Assembly (NCBI GenBank): GCA_020310875.1
Contig: MU260053.1
Coordinates: 257,501-321,500, forward strand
Direction: 5' to 3'
Source: Ceratopteris richardii
Taxonomy: Eukaryota > Streptophyta > Polypodiopsida > Polypodiales > Pteridaceae
DNA: 64,000 bases
Below the pieces are notes generated by a model. That model worked only from the letters and a program-made list of their open reading frames with translations, made no database searches and had not been told where the DNA came from. Each line of letters opens with the position of its first letter. Positions within the stretch are counted from its first letter, which is position 1. Below are positions 13,401 through 24,647 of the stretch, piece by piece. The position numbers and the translations under genes were made by a program.

Positions 13401-15352
13401 GGCTTTCATGTGATGATGTAGATCATTCCATTTCTGATGTAGATTTACATGATGCACTTGTTGATGAGAGAGCTGATATTGAGGAGGAAAAAACTATGCC
13501 TAAATGGCTGGTGCAAACTTTAGATGCACCTATCTTATATCATACTCATTGAGGCTCTCAGAGTGCTTCTTTTGCATCAGGTTGCTATGCTATGGCTACC
13601 TCCAGTCTTTGTGATGAGAATGATCCTGTTTCGTTTGATGAAGCACAAAATTCTAAAACTTGGATGGCTGCCATGCAATCAGAATATGATGCTATTATGA
13701 AAAATGGTACTTGGCCTTTAAGTGACTTGCCTCCTGGCAAGAAGGAAATTAGCATTAAGTGGGTATACAAGTTGAAGCATAAGCTTGATGGAATAGGCTT
13801 GTTGCAAAGGGTTATGCTCAACAAAGAAGCATTGATTTTGATGAGACCTTTGCTCCTACATGGAAAATGACTACTATTCATAGTGTATGTGCTCTTGTAG
13901 CTCATCATGGTTGGAATGTACATCAGTTGGACATTAAAATTGCATTTTTGAATGGTGACTTGCATGAAGAAGTGTATGTTTTTCAGCACCATGGCTTTGT
14001 GCAAAAAGGGCATGAAAACAAAGTGTGCAGGTTGAAGAAGGCATTATATGATTTAAAGCAAGCACCACATGATTGGTATGAGAAAATACATGCCTACGTG
14101 ATTGCACATGGTTTTGAGGATAGTCCAACTAAGAGAACCTTATATGTTAAGCATGCAAATGATGTGCTTTCGATCATTGTTGTCTATGTTGATGACATGC
14201 TACTCACTCGTCCTCATGAGAAGCATATTGCTAATTTTAAGGCTGATTTGCATGCCTCATTTGAGATGTTAGATTTGGGGCATTTGCATTCATATTTAGG
14301 CATTCATTTTATGCAAGTTGATGATAGAATAGATTTGTGTCAAACAAGATATATTGATACATTTTGGTCTTGAAGACTCCAAACCTATTGCCACTCCTAT
14401 GGAGACAAGTTTACGATTGAGTCTTCATGATGTTGTCCTTTATCATCAGGTTGTTAGATGCTTGATTTACTTATGCATTACTCGGCCAGATATTCAGTTT
14501 GTTGTCTCACAAATGAGCAGGTTTATGCACTGCCCTCGTGTCAAGCATTGGCAGGCGATTAAGTGCATCTTTCACTACTTGAGTGGTACCGGACTACTTG
14601 GATTGTTTTATCCCAAGGGGGGATCACTATTGCTAGATCTACATGCTTTTTCTGGCTTTGGTTGGGCTGGTTGTTATGACACGCTTCATGCTTGGCAGGT
14701 CATGTATATCTTGGTTGAGCAAGAAGCAGCCTATTGTGGCCCCTTCCAGTTGTGAGGCTCAGTATAGGGTAGCTTTCACAATGACTGTTGAGTGTGTGTG
14801 GCTCAGATGCCTTATGGCTGATTTGGGTGTTGGTCAGTCTTCTGCCATCACCATCTTCATTGCAGTCAGAGCGCATCGGCAGTTGCGAGGAGCTCTCTGT
14901 TCCATGCTTGCGCTAAGCACATTGAGGTGCACTATCATTATGTTAGGGAAAGGTTCTCTGTTGGAGAGATCAATTAGGCATATGTGCCCACATAGGAGAA
15001 CATTGTAGACCTTTTCACAAAGGCTCTGCCTAGGAAGAAGTTTGAAGCTTTTTGCAAAGCTTTGGGCTTACTTCCTTTTGTGGATTGATTCCACATAGCT
15101 TCACACTTCCTTATACATGAGTGCCAGCTCCTTATTCACCACATCACTCCCAGGGGGGATTTGTTGATATATTTAGGTAGTGATGTGTGTGAACACACTA
15201 GGACCATCGAGGCACTTTTTTCCACCATCGGGATACTTTTTTCCCTCTTTAGGAGGTTTTTCCCCCTAGCTTGTATATATGCATATAACCCTAATAGGTC
15301 ACTTATCTTTGTACATTCTAGTGGTAATACATCAATATTGTGTGTTGTGCTC
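10485..15352 (+). mobile_element. Ty1/copia family A element, + strand, nearly full length, broken
   Basis: Parts in order. A truncated 5' LTR is at about 10,485-10,607. The tRNA-Met-type primer site (TGGTATCAGAGC) is near 10,617. Gag starts near 10,960 with a zinc knuckle at about 11,805-11,850 (CKYCKANDHVIKSC). Next come a protease-like stretch near 12,040, the integrase HHCC-type start near 12,450 (LWHACFGHLN), the integrase core, RT at 13,590-14,370 (YVDDMLL), and RNase H at 14,640-14,900. The polypurine tract is at 15,153-15,159. The 3' LTR begins TGTTGATATA at 15,162 and is cut off at about 15,352. The element carries multiple breaks and neither LTR is complete. It is moderately old. 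Confidence 0.85.
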
Positions 15353-15440
15353 AAGTATCCCAAGCATCTTGTGTTGTTTTGCAATAGTGAATGTGAGGGA
15401 TAATGGCACTTTTGAAAGATAAACCTATTAATGCATGTGC
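15353..15440 (-). mobile_element. Inverted copia family A gag fragment
   Basis: Matches the minus-strand gag of family A seen at about 45,490-45,560 (shared CCCAAGCATC and GTGAGG-ATAATGGCAC). It abuts the truncated 3' LTR of the preceding + strand element with no spacer, so it marks a rearrangement breakpoint. Confidence 0.6.
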
Positions 15441-16169
15441 TCTTACTATTAGTGTCCATGTGAAAGGAAAAATGGTTGCAAGGCACTTTTGTATATGTTC
15501 CTTATGTTTTAGTGGCTTGGTTAGGCACAGATTATAAGTTCGACTACATTTGTAGACCTACAAAATCTAGCTTCGTGCTCTTTGTGTATCGTGTTTTTTT
15601 GTGTATTCTCTAGCCTCTGTGCAGACTACTGTGTGTGGTGCTTGGAGCTTGATTTTCTACTCTCAGGGTATCATCAAGGAGCTCTCAAGTAGGAGAGTTC
15701 AATGTGGTGCATTGCCATCAAAATACATCAGCGGTACGAGAGCGTTTCAACACAAAAGCTTTGTTCCCTTTGTCCAAGTGAAGCGAGCACCGACCCACCC
15801 AAGGCTTATGACTAAGGCAGTGACCAAGGCATACACCTTGGCATACCTTATCATCTGAGTCACCGAAGTCACCATTGGCATCGATGGTTGCGCATGAGGG
15901 TGAACCTCAATGATCAAGGAAGAAGGAGGTTCTCCCCACTTCGTGGGAGGTCACCCATCCCAGTTTCTTCCCCTGAAGCCCGCTTAACTGGCAAGCTCTC
16001 TTGCCACTAAACTACACTCTTGTGGTGTCTAACAAAGGGGACATACTAAGGTTAACATTACCTTGAACATGTTTTTGTCCCTCAAAGCTTCATTCTTTGC
16101 TTTCAAAGCCTGTTGTGAAGCGTTTTTGGGATGATTCTTTGAGCCGTTTTGGAGTACTTTTGCAAAACG
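15441..16169. other. Spacer, no gene recognised
   Basis: Somewhat GC-richer than its flanks. It holds a 5S rRNA-like motif (listed separately) and short open frames without recognisable products. The left edge of copia family B follows at about 16,170. Confidence 0.35.
15945..15989 (-). repeat. 5S rRNA-like fragment (possible 5S-derived SINE or pseudogene)
   Basis: GGGAGGTCACCCATCC followed, at nearly the 5S spacing, by GCCCGCTTAACT resembles the reverse complement of the plant 5S rRNA internal control region (GGATGGGTGACC and AGTTAAGCG words). About 45 bases match, with a 2-base difference in spacing; sequence on both sides departs from 5S. This could be a 5S-derived SINE head or chance. 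No intact 5S gene is present. Confidence 0.3.
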
Positions 16170-19169
16170 GGTTTTTCACCTAATGTTTACTCTACAATAT
16201 TGGACTCTGAAAGTGCAGAGGAGCTTTGGAAGAAGTTATGCAATACATATGAAAAAGAAACAACATCAAATAAAGTGTATCTGATGAGTAAAGTTATATG
16301 ACCTTTGCATGGAAGACAGAGATAGTGTTGCTGCTCATCTGAATGAGTTTGATGCTATATTCTCTCAGTTACGTGCTCAGAAAATGGACATGGATAATGA
16401 AATGAAATTAATTTTCTTGTTATGCACCTTGTCATCATCATGGGATACATTTTGCATTGTTGTTAGCAATAATGCACCTAGTGGTAAACTGGTCTATGAT
16501 GAGATATGTGGAGCACTCTTGAGTGAGCAGATTTGTAGAAAATCTATGGTTAGCACTGAGAGTGGAGATGCATATAATGTTCTTGATTCTTACCAAGAAA
16601 ATAATCAACAACATGGCAAGAGCATGAACAAGGAAACGAATGGTCAATGAAATAAAAGTAGAAGTAAATCAAGGAAGAGGGATATCGAATTCCATTATTG
16701 TCATAAGAAAGCACACATTAGAAAGATTGCTATGCATTAAAGAATGCTAAAGGCAAAGGGAAAAATGTTGATGGGCATGTTAAATAACTACCTGCATCAT
16801 CTACTTCCACTATGAATATTGAAGAAATCAATGCTATTTGTGATGATGTTGATGTGTTGATGCTTGACAGTACTATGCCTATTGATGCTCTTATGATTGA
16901 TTCTCTTTCCCACACATGGTTGCTAGATTTTGGTGCTTGTTTCCATGTGACACCACATAGAGAGTGGTTCTTTACTTATGCACCAAAGTCTCTTGGTACT
17001 GTGAAACTTGGTGGCTCTTATCAATGTGATGTTGTTGGAATTGGAGATGTGATTGTGCAATTCATTGATGGTTCAAAATTTACTATGAATAATGTATGAC
17101 ATGTACCTTAGTTATCATGCAGTTTAATGTTAGTTGGTCAACTTGATGACCTTGTTTACAAGGTGGTCTTCTATGTTCAGTCCTTTCACATATCAAAGGG
17201 CAATACAATTATTGCAAAAGGAAGAAAAATGTTCTCACTTTATCCTTTGTTTGTAGCATAGAAAGAACACTTGTTAGTTGTTACTGAATAGCCTATGGCT
17301 TGTATTTGGCATAGTTGTTTGGGCCATATATCACATAGTGGAATGGAAAATCTTTCTCATTCTGGATACTTACCTATGTTATATTTCTATAATTTTTTAT
17401 TTTGTGAGCATTGTCAATATGGAAAGCAAACTAGGAATGTGCACAAAATGCACATTGACTCTTCAATTCAACATTTAGATCTCGTTCATACACATGTGTG
17501 TGGTCCTATGCCCAGAAGGTCATTAGGTGGTTCTCTTTACTTTGTCACTTTCATAGATGATGCTACTAGAGAAAGTCTCTGTATATCCTATCATAGCAAA
17601 GGATGATGTATTCCCTACTTTTAGAAAATGGCTTGCTTCAGTTGAGACTAAAAAAGGAACTAAGCTTAAGTCTTTACGTTCAAATAATGAGTGTGAGTAT
17701 ACCTCACATGAATTCAATGTTTCCAACAACCTAGAGGAGTTTATAGAGATTTTACAACTCCTTATACCCCAATACAAAATGGTGTAGCTGAAAGGATGAA
17801 TAGAACTATTTAGGATAGAGTAGTTTCTATGCTGCATCATTCAAACCTTTCACAAGGCCTTTGGGCACAAGCAATATTAATTGTAGTTCATGTGATTAAC
17901 CTTTCACCTAATACTACCAAAGGTTTGAAAGTGGCACAAGGGTTATGGACAAGGAAGCCAGCATATTATGATCATCTTCGAGTTTTTGGGTTTGAAGCAT
18001 ATGTTCATATACCCAAGAACCTTAGAAAAAAGTTGGAGCATAAGTCAAAGAAATGCATTTTTCTTGGATATGGTCAAGAAGGCCAATTTGGATATCATTT
18101 ATGGGATCCTTAAACATGGTTAGTGATCAAAAGTAGTGATGTCATTTTCAATGAGTCTAAGATGCATAAACAACCCATTACGGAGTTTGAAGTGAGAAGA
18201 GTGGTGTTTGAGGATACCAGTCCTCTAGTTAGCATGCATAAAAAAGTTGCACATAGGGATGTTCAAGAGAATGTCGAATCAGATCAGTTCGCAAATGTTC
18301 TAGTTCAGCAACCATTGAGATGCTCTACACATGTCTCACATCCACCTGATAGATATGTTCTAAGTTTTGATCTTGTTATGCTAATGGATGTTGGTGAGCC
18401 TTCTTGTTACAAAGAGGCTATGCACATAGAGGATCATGTCAAGTGGGAGCGTACCATGAAGAGTGATTTGGACTCTATTCACAAGAATGGTACTTGGGAT
18501 TTACTACCTTTGCCAAAGGGTAGGAAAGCTTTACCATGTAAATGGGTATATAAACTAAAAATTACATAAGATAGTGCTTCTCCAAAGTGTAAAGCACGAC
18601 TTGTCGCAAAGGGTATTAAGCAAAAACATGGTGTTGATTTTGAGGAAATCTTCTCTCCAGTGGTCAAGATGACTACCTTCTGAATGTTGTTTGGATTCTT
18701 TGCAATGGAGGACTTAGAGCTAGTATAAATGGATGTGAAAACTACTTTCTTGCATGGAGATCTTACAGATGAGATCCATATGGAACAACTAGAGGGTTAT
18801 GTAGTTTCTGGTAAAGAAAGTATAGTTTGTAAGCTTAAGAAGAGCTTATATGGACTTAAACAGTCCCCTGGACAATGATATCAAAATTTTGATGCTTTTA
18901 TGAAGTATCAAGGCTATTCCAGAAGTAATGATGATCCTTGTCTCTACACATTAGGATGCTCAGATGGCAGCTTGATGTGCTTGATACTTTATGTCGATGA
19001 TATGTTGATTCTTGGGAATTCCTCTTATGAATTGCCAATTCTAAAAAAGAATTTGAGTGCGACATTTGATATGAAGGAGTTGGGGGATGCCAAACATATT
19101 CTTGGCATGCACATTACTCTTGATAGGAGCAAAAGATGCATATACTTATCTCAAATTGAGTACATATCC
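16170..19169 (+). mobile_element. Ty1/copia family B fragment, + strand, broken
   Basis: Begins inside gag (HLNEFDAIFSQLRAQKMDMD near 16,340), then a zinc-knuckle zone near 16,690. Protease-like DFGACFHVTP lies near 16,925, pre-integrase and integrase at 17,290-18,110, and RT at 18,400-19,170 (YVDDMLILG, LGMHITLDRSKRCIYLSQ). The same family is present on the minus strand at 55,337-60,483 and is better preserved there. The gag start, RNase H end and both LTRs are missing. Many breaks; old relative to the other copy. Confidence 0.85.
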
Positions 19170-19948
19170 AAAGTATGTCACATATTCCATAGCTTGCTCT
19201 AGGTGTAATAGGAATCGTAGCAAGATGAGGAGATTGAAGATCACCATCTTCAACACCACTTGTGTTACTTGCTAGCGTTGTATTTGCATTTGTAGGAGGG
19301 ATTATTTTAATGCTCTCCACAATATTCTGCAAACCTTTTGCTACCAACACAAGATGCATCATGTATGCCCACAATGGGTATTTAGAATCATCCAGCTTAT
19401 CCTCAACAACCAACATATAGAACACATCATTGCTTTTAGTCATGGCTTGCGACTATATATTCGGATGCAAAAGATTGATTGTATCTCAAAAAGTTGAACA
19501 AAAGTACCCAATTGATCTCCATTACACTTATAACAAACTTTGATTTGCTTATACTGGTGAATTGAAAAATGTATATATTTTTGGAACAAAAGGGAAAAAT
19601 CTCCTAGATTATCGCTATGATAGTGCATTTGGAGGCAAAACAAGCTCAAATCAAAAGTTTGATGCAACAAAATGGATTTTTTTTGAACTCCTAATGACCT
19701 TGAGTATGCTCACCAATTTTTGTGCTTTGACGATTGTGGAAGCACACAAATAACAAAAGGAAGAAGAAGAAGCTTCGAGAACAACATCATACAGAATATA
19801 TTACCAAGTGAATGTAGAAAGATAAGTAACCTATTAAGGTTATAGGTGTATATGCAAGGAGGGTGGGGGAGAAACCTCCTAAGGGGTAAAAAAGTGCCCC
19901 AGTGGTCCCAAGTGTATTCACACACATCACTACTAAAATATGTCAACA
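19170..19948 (-). mobile_element. Copia family A fragment: gag start plus 5' LTR, minus strand
   Basis: Minus-strand gag near 19,443-19,200 (MTKSNDVFYMLVVEDKLDDS) is followed by leader and an LTR of about 210 bp ending at 19,948. Read on the minus strand, the LTR starts TGTTGACATATTTTAGTAGT, matching the family A 3' LTR at 15,162. It abuts the truncated RT of the family B fragment, so one element's end lies at the other's breakpoint. Confidence 0.7.
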
Positions 19949-20480
19949 TTGTTAACTTTAATCATGTTTTATATGTAATCTTTGCTCATTAAATGACCTT
20001 TTCTCAGCATAGATAAATAGAAACATTTTTTAACTTGAGCGGATAATATAGAAATTTGACTCTTAATATTGTCAAAAATATATTCCTAGATTTTAGAAAT
20101 AAATAGTATTTTGATAATAAGAAAGTGACTCATATTTATATCATCACTTTGCAAAATAATTGGTAGATGACAACACTATAATAGCACATGAGATAATTTT
20201 TATGTCATAAACTTAATAAAAACTATAGATATGAATATAAAACTATTTAAATGTATAAAATAAAAGATTTTAGTGCATCTACGATGATCAAAATAGGGAG
20301 ATCATGGTTTAAATAAGAAAATAAACACTAATTAACATCATGCCATACTAAAAATAGCATCATAAAATTAGTGAAGAAATCTTAATACTTTTCATTCTTT
20401 TAAGGAAAAAGATATTTTTGTGAAAATATTAAACCCTTGAATCTAACATGTTTCACATTGACATTTATGAATGGTTGCTT
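19949..20480. other. AT-rich spacer
   Basis: Very AT-rich sequence with no reading frame or repeat family that I recognise. It separates the family A LTR from the next gypsy fragment. Confidence 0.4.
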
Positions 20481-22062
20481 TGATTAATCTAGAAAGTTCA
20501 TCAAATAATGTCTCTTTTTCAGGACATTCATGAGTGGGAGGACACTAGAGTTTCCAAGTGCAATGCTAGCGTTAAAATATAAAATGCCATATGCAAAATG
20601 GATCTTTAAAAATAGGATGATAGGTGGGTCAAGTCTATGTTTCTCACTATTACAACCCCAATTGTAGAGGAAGATGATTAATGTTTTAGGATTCAAGAAG
20701 GATCGTCTTCATCAACTTGAACTTTGTTTTGAGAAGTGCAAGGAGTTCATATTATCACCGAATCATGTGGATTGTGCATTTTGTGTGGAAAGTAGGATAC
20801 TATTAAAGCAATTGGAAGCCATCATCATGGTAGAATTGCCTAAGAATCTCACACAAGTAATCTGATACCTAGTCCAAGTAAAGTGGGAACAATAGATTCC
20901 ACATATATTTCAAACACATTTTGTCCCCTCACCAATCTTACAAAGAAGGATTAATTGTTTCTATGGGACAATCAATAGGAACAAGCATTCACTACACTAG
21001 AAAAGATGTTGATTGAAATGCTCATCCTAATATCATTAGACCATTCATTGTCATTCCACATGTTTGTGGATGCTTCCCACATTGCATTTGGAGTAGTAAT
21101 CATGTAAAAGCACAACAAAGGATGGTTTAAACACATCTATTATGCAAGTTGAGTCCTCAAAATTATAAAATTGAACTACATAATAATAGATGAAAAATGC
21201 TTAGGCACGATCTTTGGTCTTTAGACAATTCGACACTATTTATTCACAAAAAGTTCATAATCCATGTCTATCATTAACAACTCATCTACCTGATTAACAA
21301 ACCCCAACTATCAAGAAGACTAGCAAGGTGGATTTTTGTTATGTGGGAATTCAACTACACAATACAACATAGGCCTAGATAGGAACATGCCATTGCATAC
21401 CATCTTTAATACACTAAATAATGGTGAAGTCCTTCAATACACATTGTATTACCTACATGATGCTGCATTATTCACAATCAACACCTCACAAAAGGAGGAT
21501 AATCGGTGTACTTTAATAATATAGTTCTTGCTCACGAGAAATTTACCTAAAAATATGGAAAAAGGGAAAAACAGAAAAAATGAATCTATAAATCAAAACC
21601 TCCATAGTGATCAGCAACACATTATAGAAATTGGGCATTGATGAGGTTCTTTGAAGATGCATACTTGATGATGAACATATCTTAATCTTAGCAGAATCTC
21701 ATGCGAGAAGTGTTGGTAGCCATTATTTGAGGCATGTGATGGCTAGGAATATTATTCAAGTGGCCATCCATCACCAAAGATTCTGACAATTTTGTAGCAT
21801 CAAGCTTAACCTTCGAACAAGATGATAACCTATGAACAGGAACAAAATGCCTCTGGAGCTAATACCATTGCTATAATCACTTCAAAAATGGGGACTCAAA
21901 GACACTTGTCCGATTCATCCCATTACAAGGTCGAGATGCAGATACATTTTAGTGTCTACCAACTATAACACCAATTGGGTGGAAGCACAAGCACTCAAGG
22001 ACAACATCATATCCTCAATAGTAGATTTTCTTACAAGTATATCATGACTCAATTTGGATTAC

Positions 22063-22067
22063 CTACG
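22063..22067. repeat. Target site duplication, left copy (CTACG)
   Basis: CTACG immediately precedes the 5' LTR and recurs at 24,648-24,652 immediately after the 3' LTR. A 5-bp perfect duplication is the usual footprint of LTR element integration. Confidence 0.9.
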
Positions 22068-22389
22068 TGTTGAGAGTTCCATGCTCCACCCTTTTGTCCA
22101 AAGCTAGAATCATTCTCATGCAAGCTCACTTATCCCACATGCAAGGGAATTCTCCCAAACTCCATATAAGCAAGACCTCTCCTTCACTCCTCACAAGCTC
22201 ATTCACTCTAGCCCATTGCCAAGAGTGTGCTTCTTCTCCTCATGGAGTCTCCATGCTCCTAGAGCAACTCATGTAAGTTTTTTCATATTAATCAAGTTCA
22301 TTATGTTTTCATTTCTTTTGTTCCATCCTCCTTAATCTAATTAGTGTGTAGTTAATAGTAGATTAGGAGTTCTTTTGTTGTTTTCAACA
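22068..22389 (+). repeat. 5' LTR of the gene-fragment-carrying element
   Basis: 322 bp, starting TGTTGAGAGTTCCATGCTCC and ending TTTTCAACA, directly followed by the tRNA-Met-type primer site. It is about 98% identical to the 3' LTR. A diverged relative lies at 44,904-45,133. Confidence 0.92.
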
Positions 22390-22764
22390 TGGTATCAGAG
22401 CATAGGTTAATCATTTTTCTTTTGAGCTTTGCTTTTGTCATCTTCAATATTAATATGTTTTTTTTTATCTTTCTTAATCCCTCCCTCCCTCCCTCCCATA
22501 TATTCTTCAATAATAGTGCTTCTAAGCACTATTGTTATTCATTTTCTTGTTTTGTCACCAGCTTTTGTGCTTCTTAATCATATTTATCATTAGTCTTTCA
22601 ACTTCACTTTCATTCCTCAAAATACAAGGTCGTTCTCATCACCACCTACAAATCTCAACTCACGCATCTATATGGAGGACAATAATTTATTATCGTCAAT
22701 CTGCCTGCTATCGGATGCATTCTATACCAAAGGTCTCTTCAAGTAGGCAAGCATGGTATATGTG

Positions 22765-22955
22765 CAGCACGCGCAAATGAGTTTGCCAGCGACTTCAACG
22801 TGCTTCTGAAGGAGATGCTCAACAAGCTCAACCGACAGCTCACTGGAGCTACCTTCTTGTACACGGACGCCTATTCGATCATGAATGATGTCGTCAATAA
22901 CTACGAAAACTACGGATTAGAGAAGCGCTACAGTCGATCTGAGTCATGCTGAGAA
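22765..22955 (+). pseudogene. GDSL esterase/lipase (SGNH hydrolase) gene fragment, captured
   Basis: The + strand encodes ANEFASDFNVLLKEMLNKLN, then LTGATFLYTDAYSIMNDVV and NNYENYGLE. This matches the middle to late part of plant GDSL esterases/lipases, where a helix with FN..L..L..L precedes G...(V/L)Y.D.Y......N...YG(F/L)E. The catalytic GDS block and the terminal D..H block are absent, so this is only a fragment of roughly 60 codons and cannot be an enzyme. A CAG just upstream could be a captured intron-exon boundary. Base composition is visibly richer in G+C than the rest of the element. Identification rests on remembered family patterns. Confidence 0.62.
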
Positions 22956-23255
22956 AAATGAAGCAGTAATGGCCACGACGATACTTCGCTCGACAGAAAA
23001 CGCCTGTCTCAGGAGCTTCGATCCTTCAAGGATTTGGCCACCAAGCTTTCCAGCCAAGTGGTTAGCACGCGATCGACGTGGGACCCAATAAGAGAATCGA
23101 AGGCAGTGACATAGGCATCGACGGGACCAAAAGTGGCCAGATCCGACACAGGGAGATCGCGTGAAGAAGAAGATGCAACTGCGGCTTGCATTTGTCCTTG
23201 AACTACTGTATGTGGTATGTACATCTTGTGTGTCTCCTCTACATAGAACCAATCA
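22950..23255 (-). pseudogene. Cyclase-associated protein (CAP) N-terminal fragment, captured
   Basis: Read on the minus strand, one stretch gives DAYVTAFDSLIGSHVDRVL and the next gives KLGGQILEGSKLLRQAFSVE. Plant CAP, an actin-monomer-binding protein, has the same order near its N-terminus: (A)Y-DLI--CV-R--- then A-K(I/L)GG-VL---K(I/L)V--AF--E. Only this helical N-terminal portion is present; the actin-binding beta domain is missing. It runs opposite to the adjacent esterase fragment and to the LTRs, so it was not captured as one transcript with it. Broken, with no expected product. Confidence 0.58.
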
Positions 23256-23625
23256 ACTGTTCTGTGCTACTGAACAGACAACCGAGGCTCTCACAACAGC
23301 GAATCGGTGCCACCTTCACCGCAAGCAAAATTTATGATCAACTGCAGCAGAAGCATCAGACTGCACATGGAGCAAGAGAAAAGCAGATGCCACACCGACT
23401 GAAAGAGGATTCGAAAGACGCAAAGAGAAGCGGCTAGTTTAGGTGGCAAAATGAGGCTGTGTTTACATCATCAATGATGTCAACAGACGTACTTCATCCT
23501 GCCCATCTTCATCGGATTGCTCAAATCATGCAGAAACTCAAGGTTTCCACTATCTTGTTGCCGCGTGGAGAAATCATCTTGTCGCGCGCACGTAAGAGGT
23601 AAGGCCAAGGGGTACAAAGTGAAAG
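23256..23625. other. GC-richer internal segment of unknown origin
   Basis: This part of the element is also richer in G+C than the AT-rich leader and tail and has codon-like texture on the + strand (for example HPAHLHRIAQIMQKL near 23,495-23,540). The edge near 23,611 resembles a splice donor (AAGAG/GTAAGG). I do not recognise the gene. By analogy with its two neighbours it is a candidate third captured fragment. Confidence 0.4.
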
Positions 23626-24149
23626 TCAGAAACTATAGAGTCCATGGTTCGTGTCTATTCCATAAGCAATGATGTAATCATTTAATTGGTCTTATGTTTT
23701 GAAATCTCCACAAGCTGTGGACAACACATATGCGGGCAATATCCTTAACAAGTTCAGCATACAAAGAATACTCAATCAATGTTTGCATGTTTTCATTTAC
23801 AATCAATGCTTGAAGTTTACCAAAATATTGAGCTTATGGATTGCAAACATGTATACTTCTTGCAATTTAACTCATGGCCCTCTTGTAAGGGATTAGACAC
23901 CACCTTCTTAAAGAAGGTAGGACCTTCCCAATGCCATCAACTATTGAACCTCACAAGACAAAGGCTACACCAACAACACAAGCACCAAGTGGAGGCTACA
24001 TTAACAAACAAGGAGTCTGCAAGAAGGAAGAAGGCTCTACCAAAGATCCCATCGATGGATCCAAAAGAAATCAACAAACAACACAACGTGAAAGGAGATG
24101 GCAAATGGTTCCATATGCACCACCTAGCCCATGTTGTAAACCCTTTATA

Positions 24150-24290
24150 TGTCTAGGGATCCCATATGTCCCTAGATCCCATAAAACACCCCTTGGATCC
24201 CATATGTCCAAGTTATGTCCAAGGATCCCATACGTCCTTGGATCCTAAAAACCCATGGACTAAGTGATCCCATATGTCACTAGTCCCCCA
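24150..24290. repeat. Short GGATCCCATATGTCC repeats
   Basis: The phrase (G)GATCCCATA(T/C)GTC recurs about five times with irregular spacing just upstream of the polypurine tract. It is probably part of the element's own 3' untranslated zone. Confidence 0.6.
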
Positions 24291-24326
24291 TATTAAAAAC
24301 AAAAGGGTCATCACATGGAGGGGGGG

Positions 24327-24647
24327 TGTTGAGAGTTCCATGCTCCACCCTTTTGTCCAAAGCTAGAATCATTCTCATGCAAGCTCACTTATCCCACATG
24401 CAAGGGAATTCTCCCAAACTCCATATACGCAAGGCCTCTCCTTTCACTGCTCACAAGCTCATTCACTCTAGCCCATTGCCAAGAGTGTGCTTCTTCTCCA
24501 TGGAGTCTCCATGCTCCTAGAGCAACTCATGTAAGTCTTTTCATATTAATCAAGTTCATTATGTTTTCATTTCTTTTGTTCCATCCTCCTTAATCTAATT
24601 AGTGTGTAGTTAATGGTAGATTAGGAGTTCTTTTCTTGTTTTCAACA
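24327..24647 (+). repeat. 3' LTR of the gene-fragment-carrying element
   Basis: 321 bp, preceded by GGAGGGGGGG and followed by the CTACG target duplication at 24,648-24,652. About 2% divergence from the 5' LTR. Confidence 0.92.

Larger units (their letters stand above)
22068..24647 (+). mobile_element. Non-autonomous LTR element carrying host gene fragments
   Basis: A complete structural unit of 2,580 bp: a 322-bp 5' LTR, primer site TGGTATCAGAGCATAGG at 22,390, an internal region of about 1.9 kb, polypurine tract (GGAGGGGGGG) ending at 24,326 and a 321-bp 3' LTR. It is flanked by 5-bp duplications CTACG. The LTRs begin TGTTGAG and end TTCAACA and differ by about six substitutions and two small indels (roughly 2%), so the insertion is young compared with its surroundings. 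No gag, protease, integrase or RT is present. The internal region instead holds pieces resembling two host genes plus an unidentified GC-richer piece. Mobilisation would have needed proteins from an autonomous relative; the primer site and LTR ends are of copia type. Confidence 0.9.

Noticed and set aside
20991-21010. CACTACACTAGAAAAG as the opposite end of a CACTA element
   Set aside because: It lies within gypsy RNase H-linker sequence (AFTTLEKM) and does not match the terminus at 26,215 beyond the first bases.
24150-24290. A CRISPR-like array of GGATCCCATATGTCC words
   Set aside because: Spacing is irregular, words vary and the context is the 3' zone of an LTR element in a plant genome.
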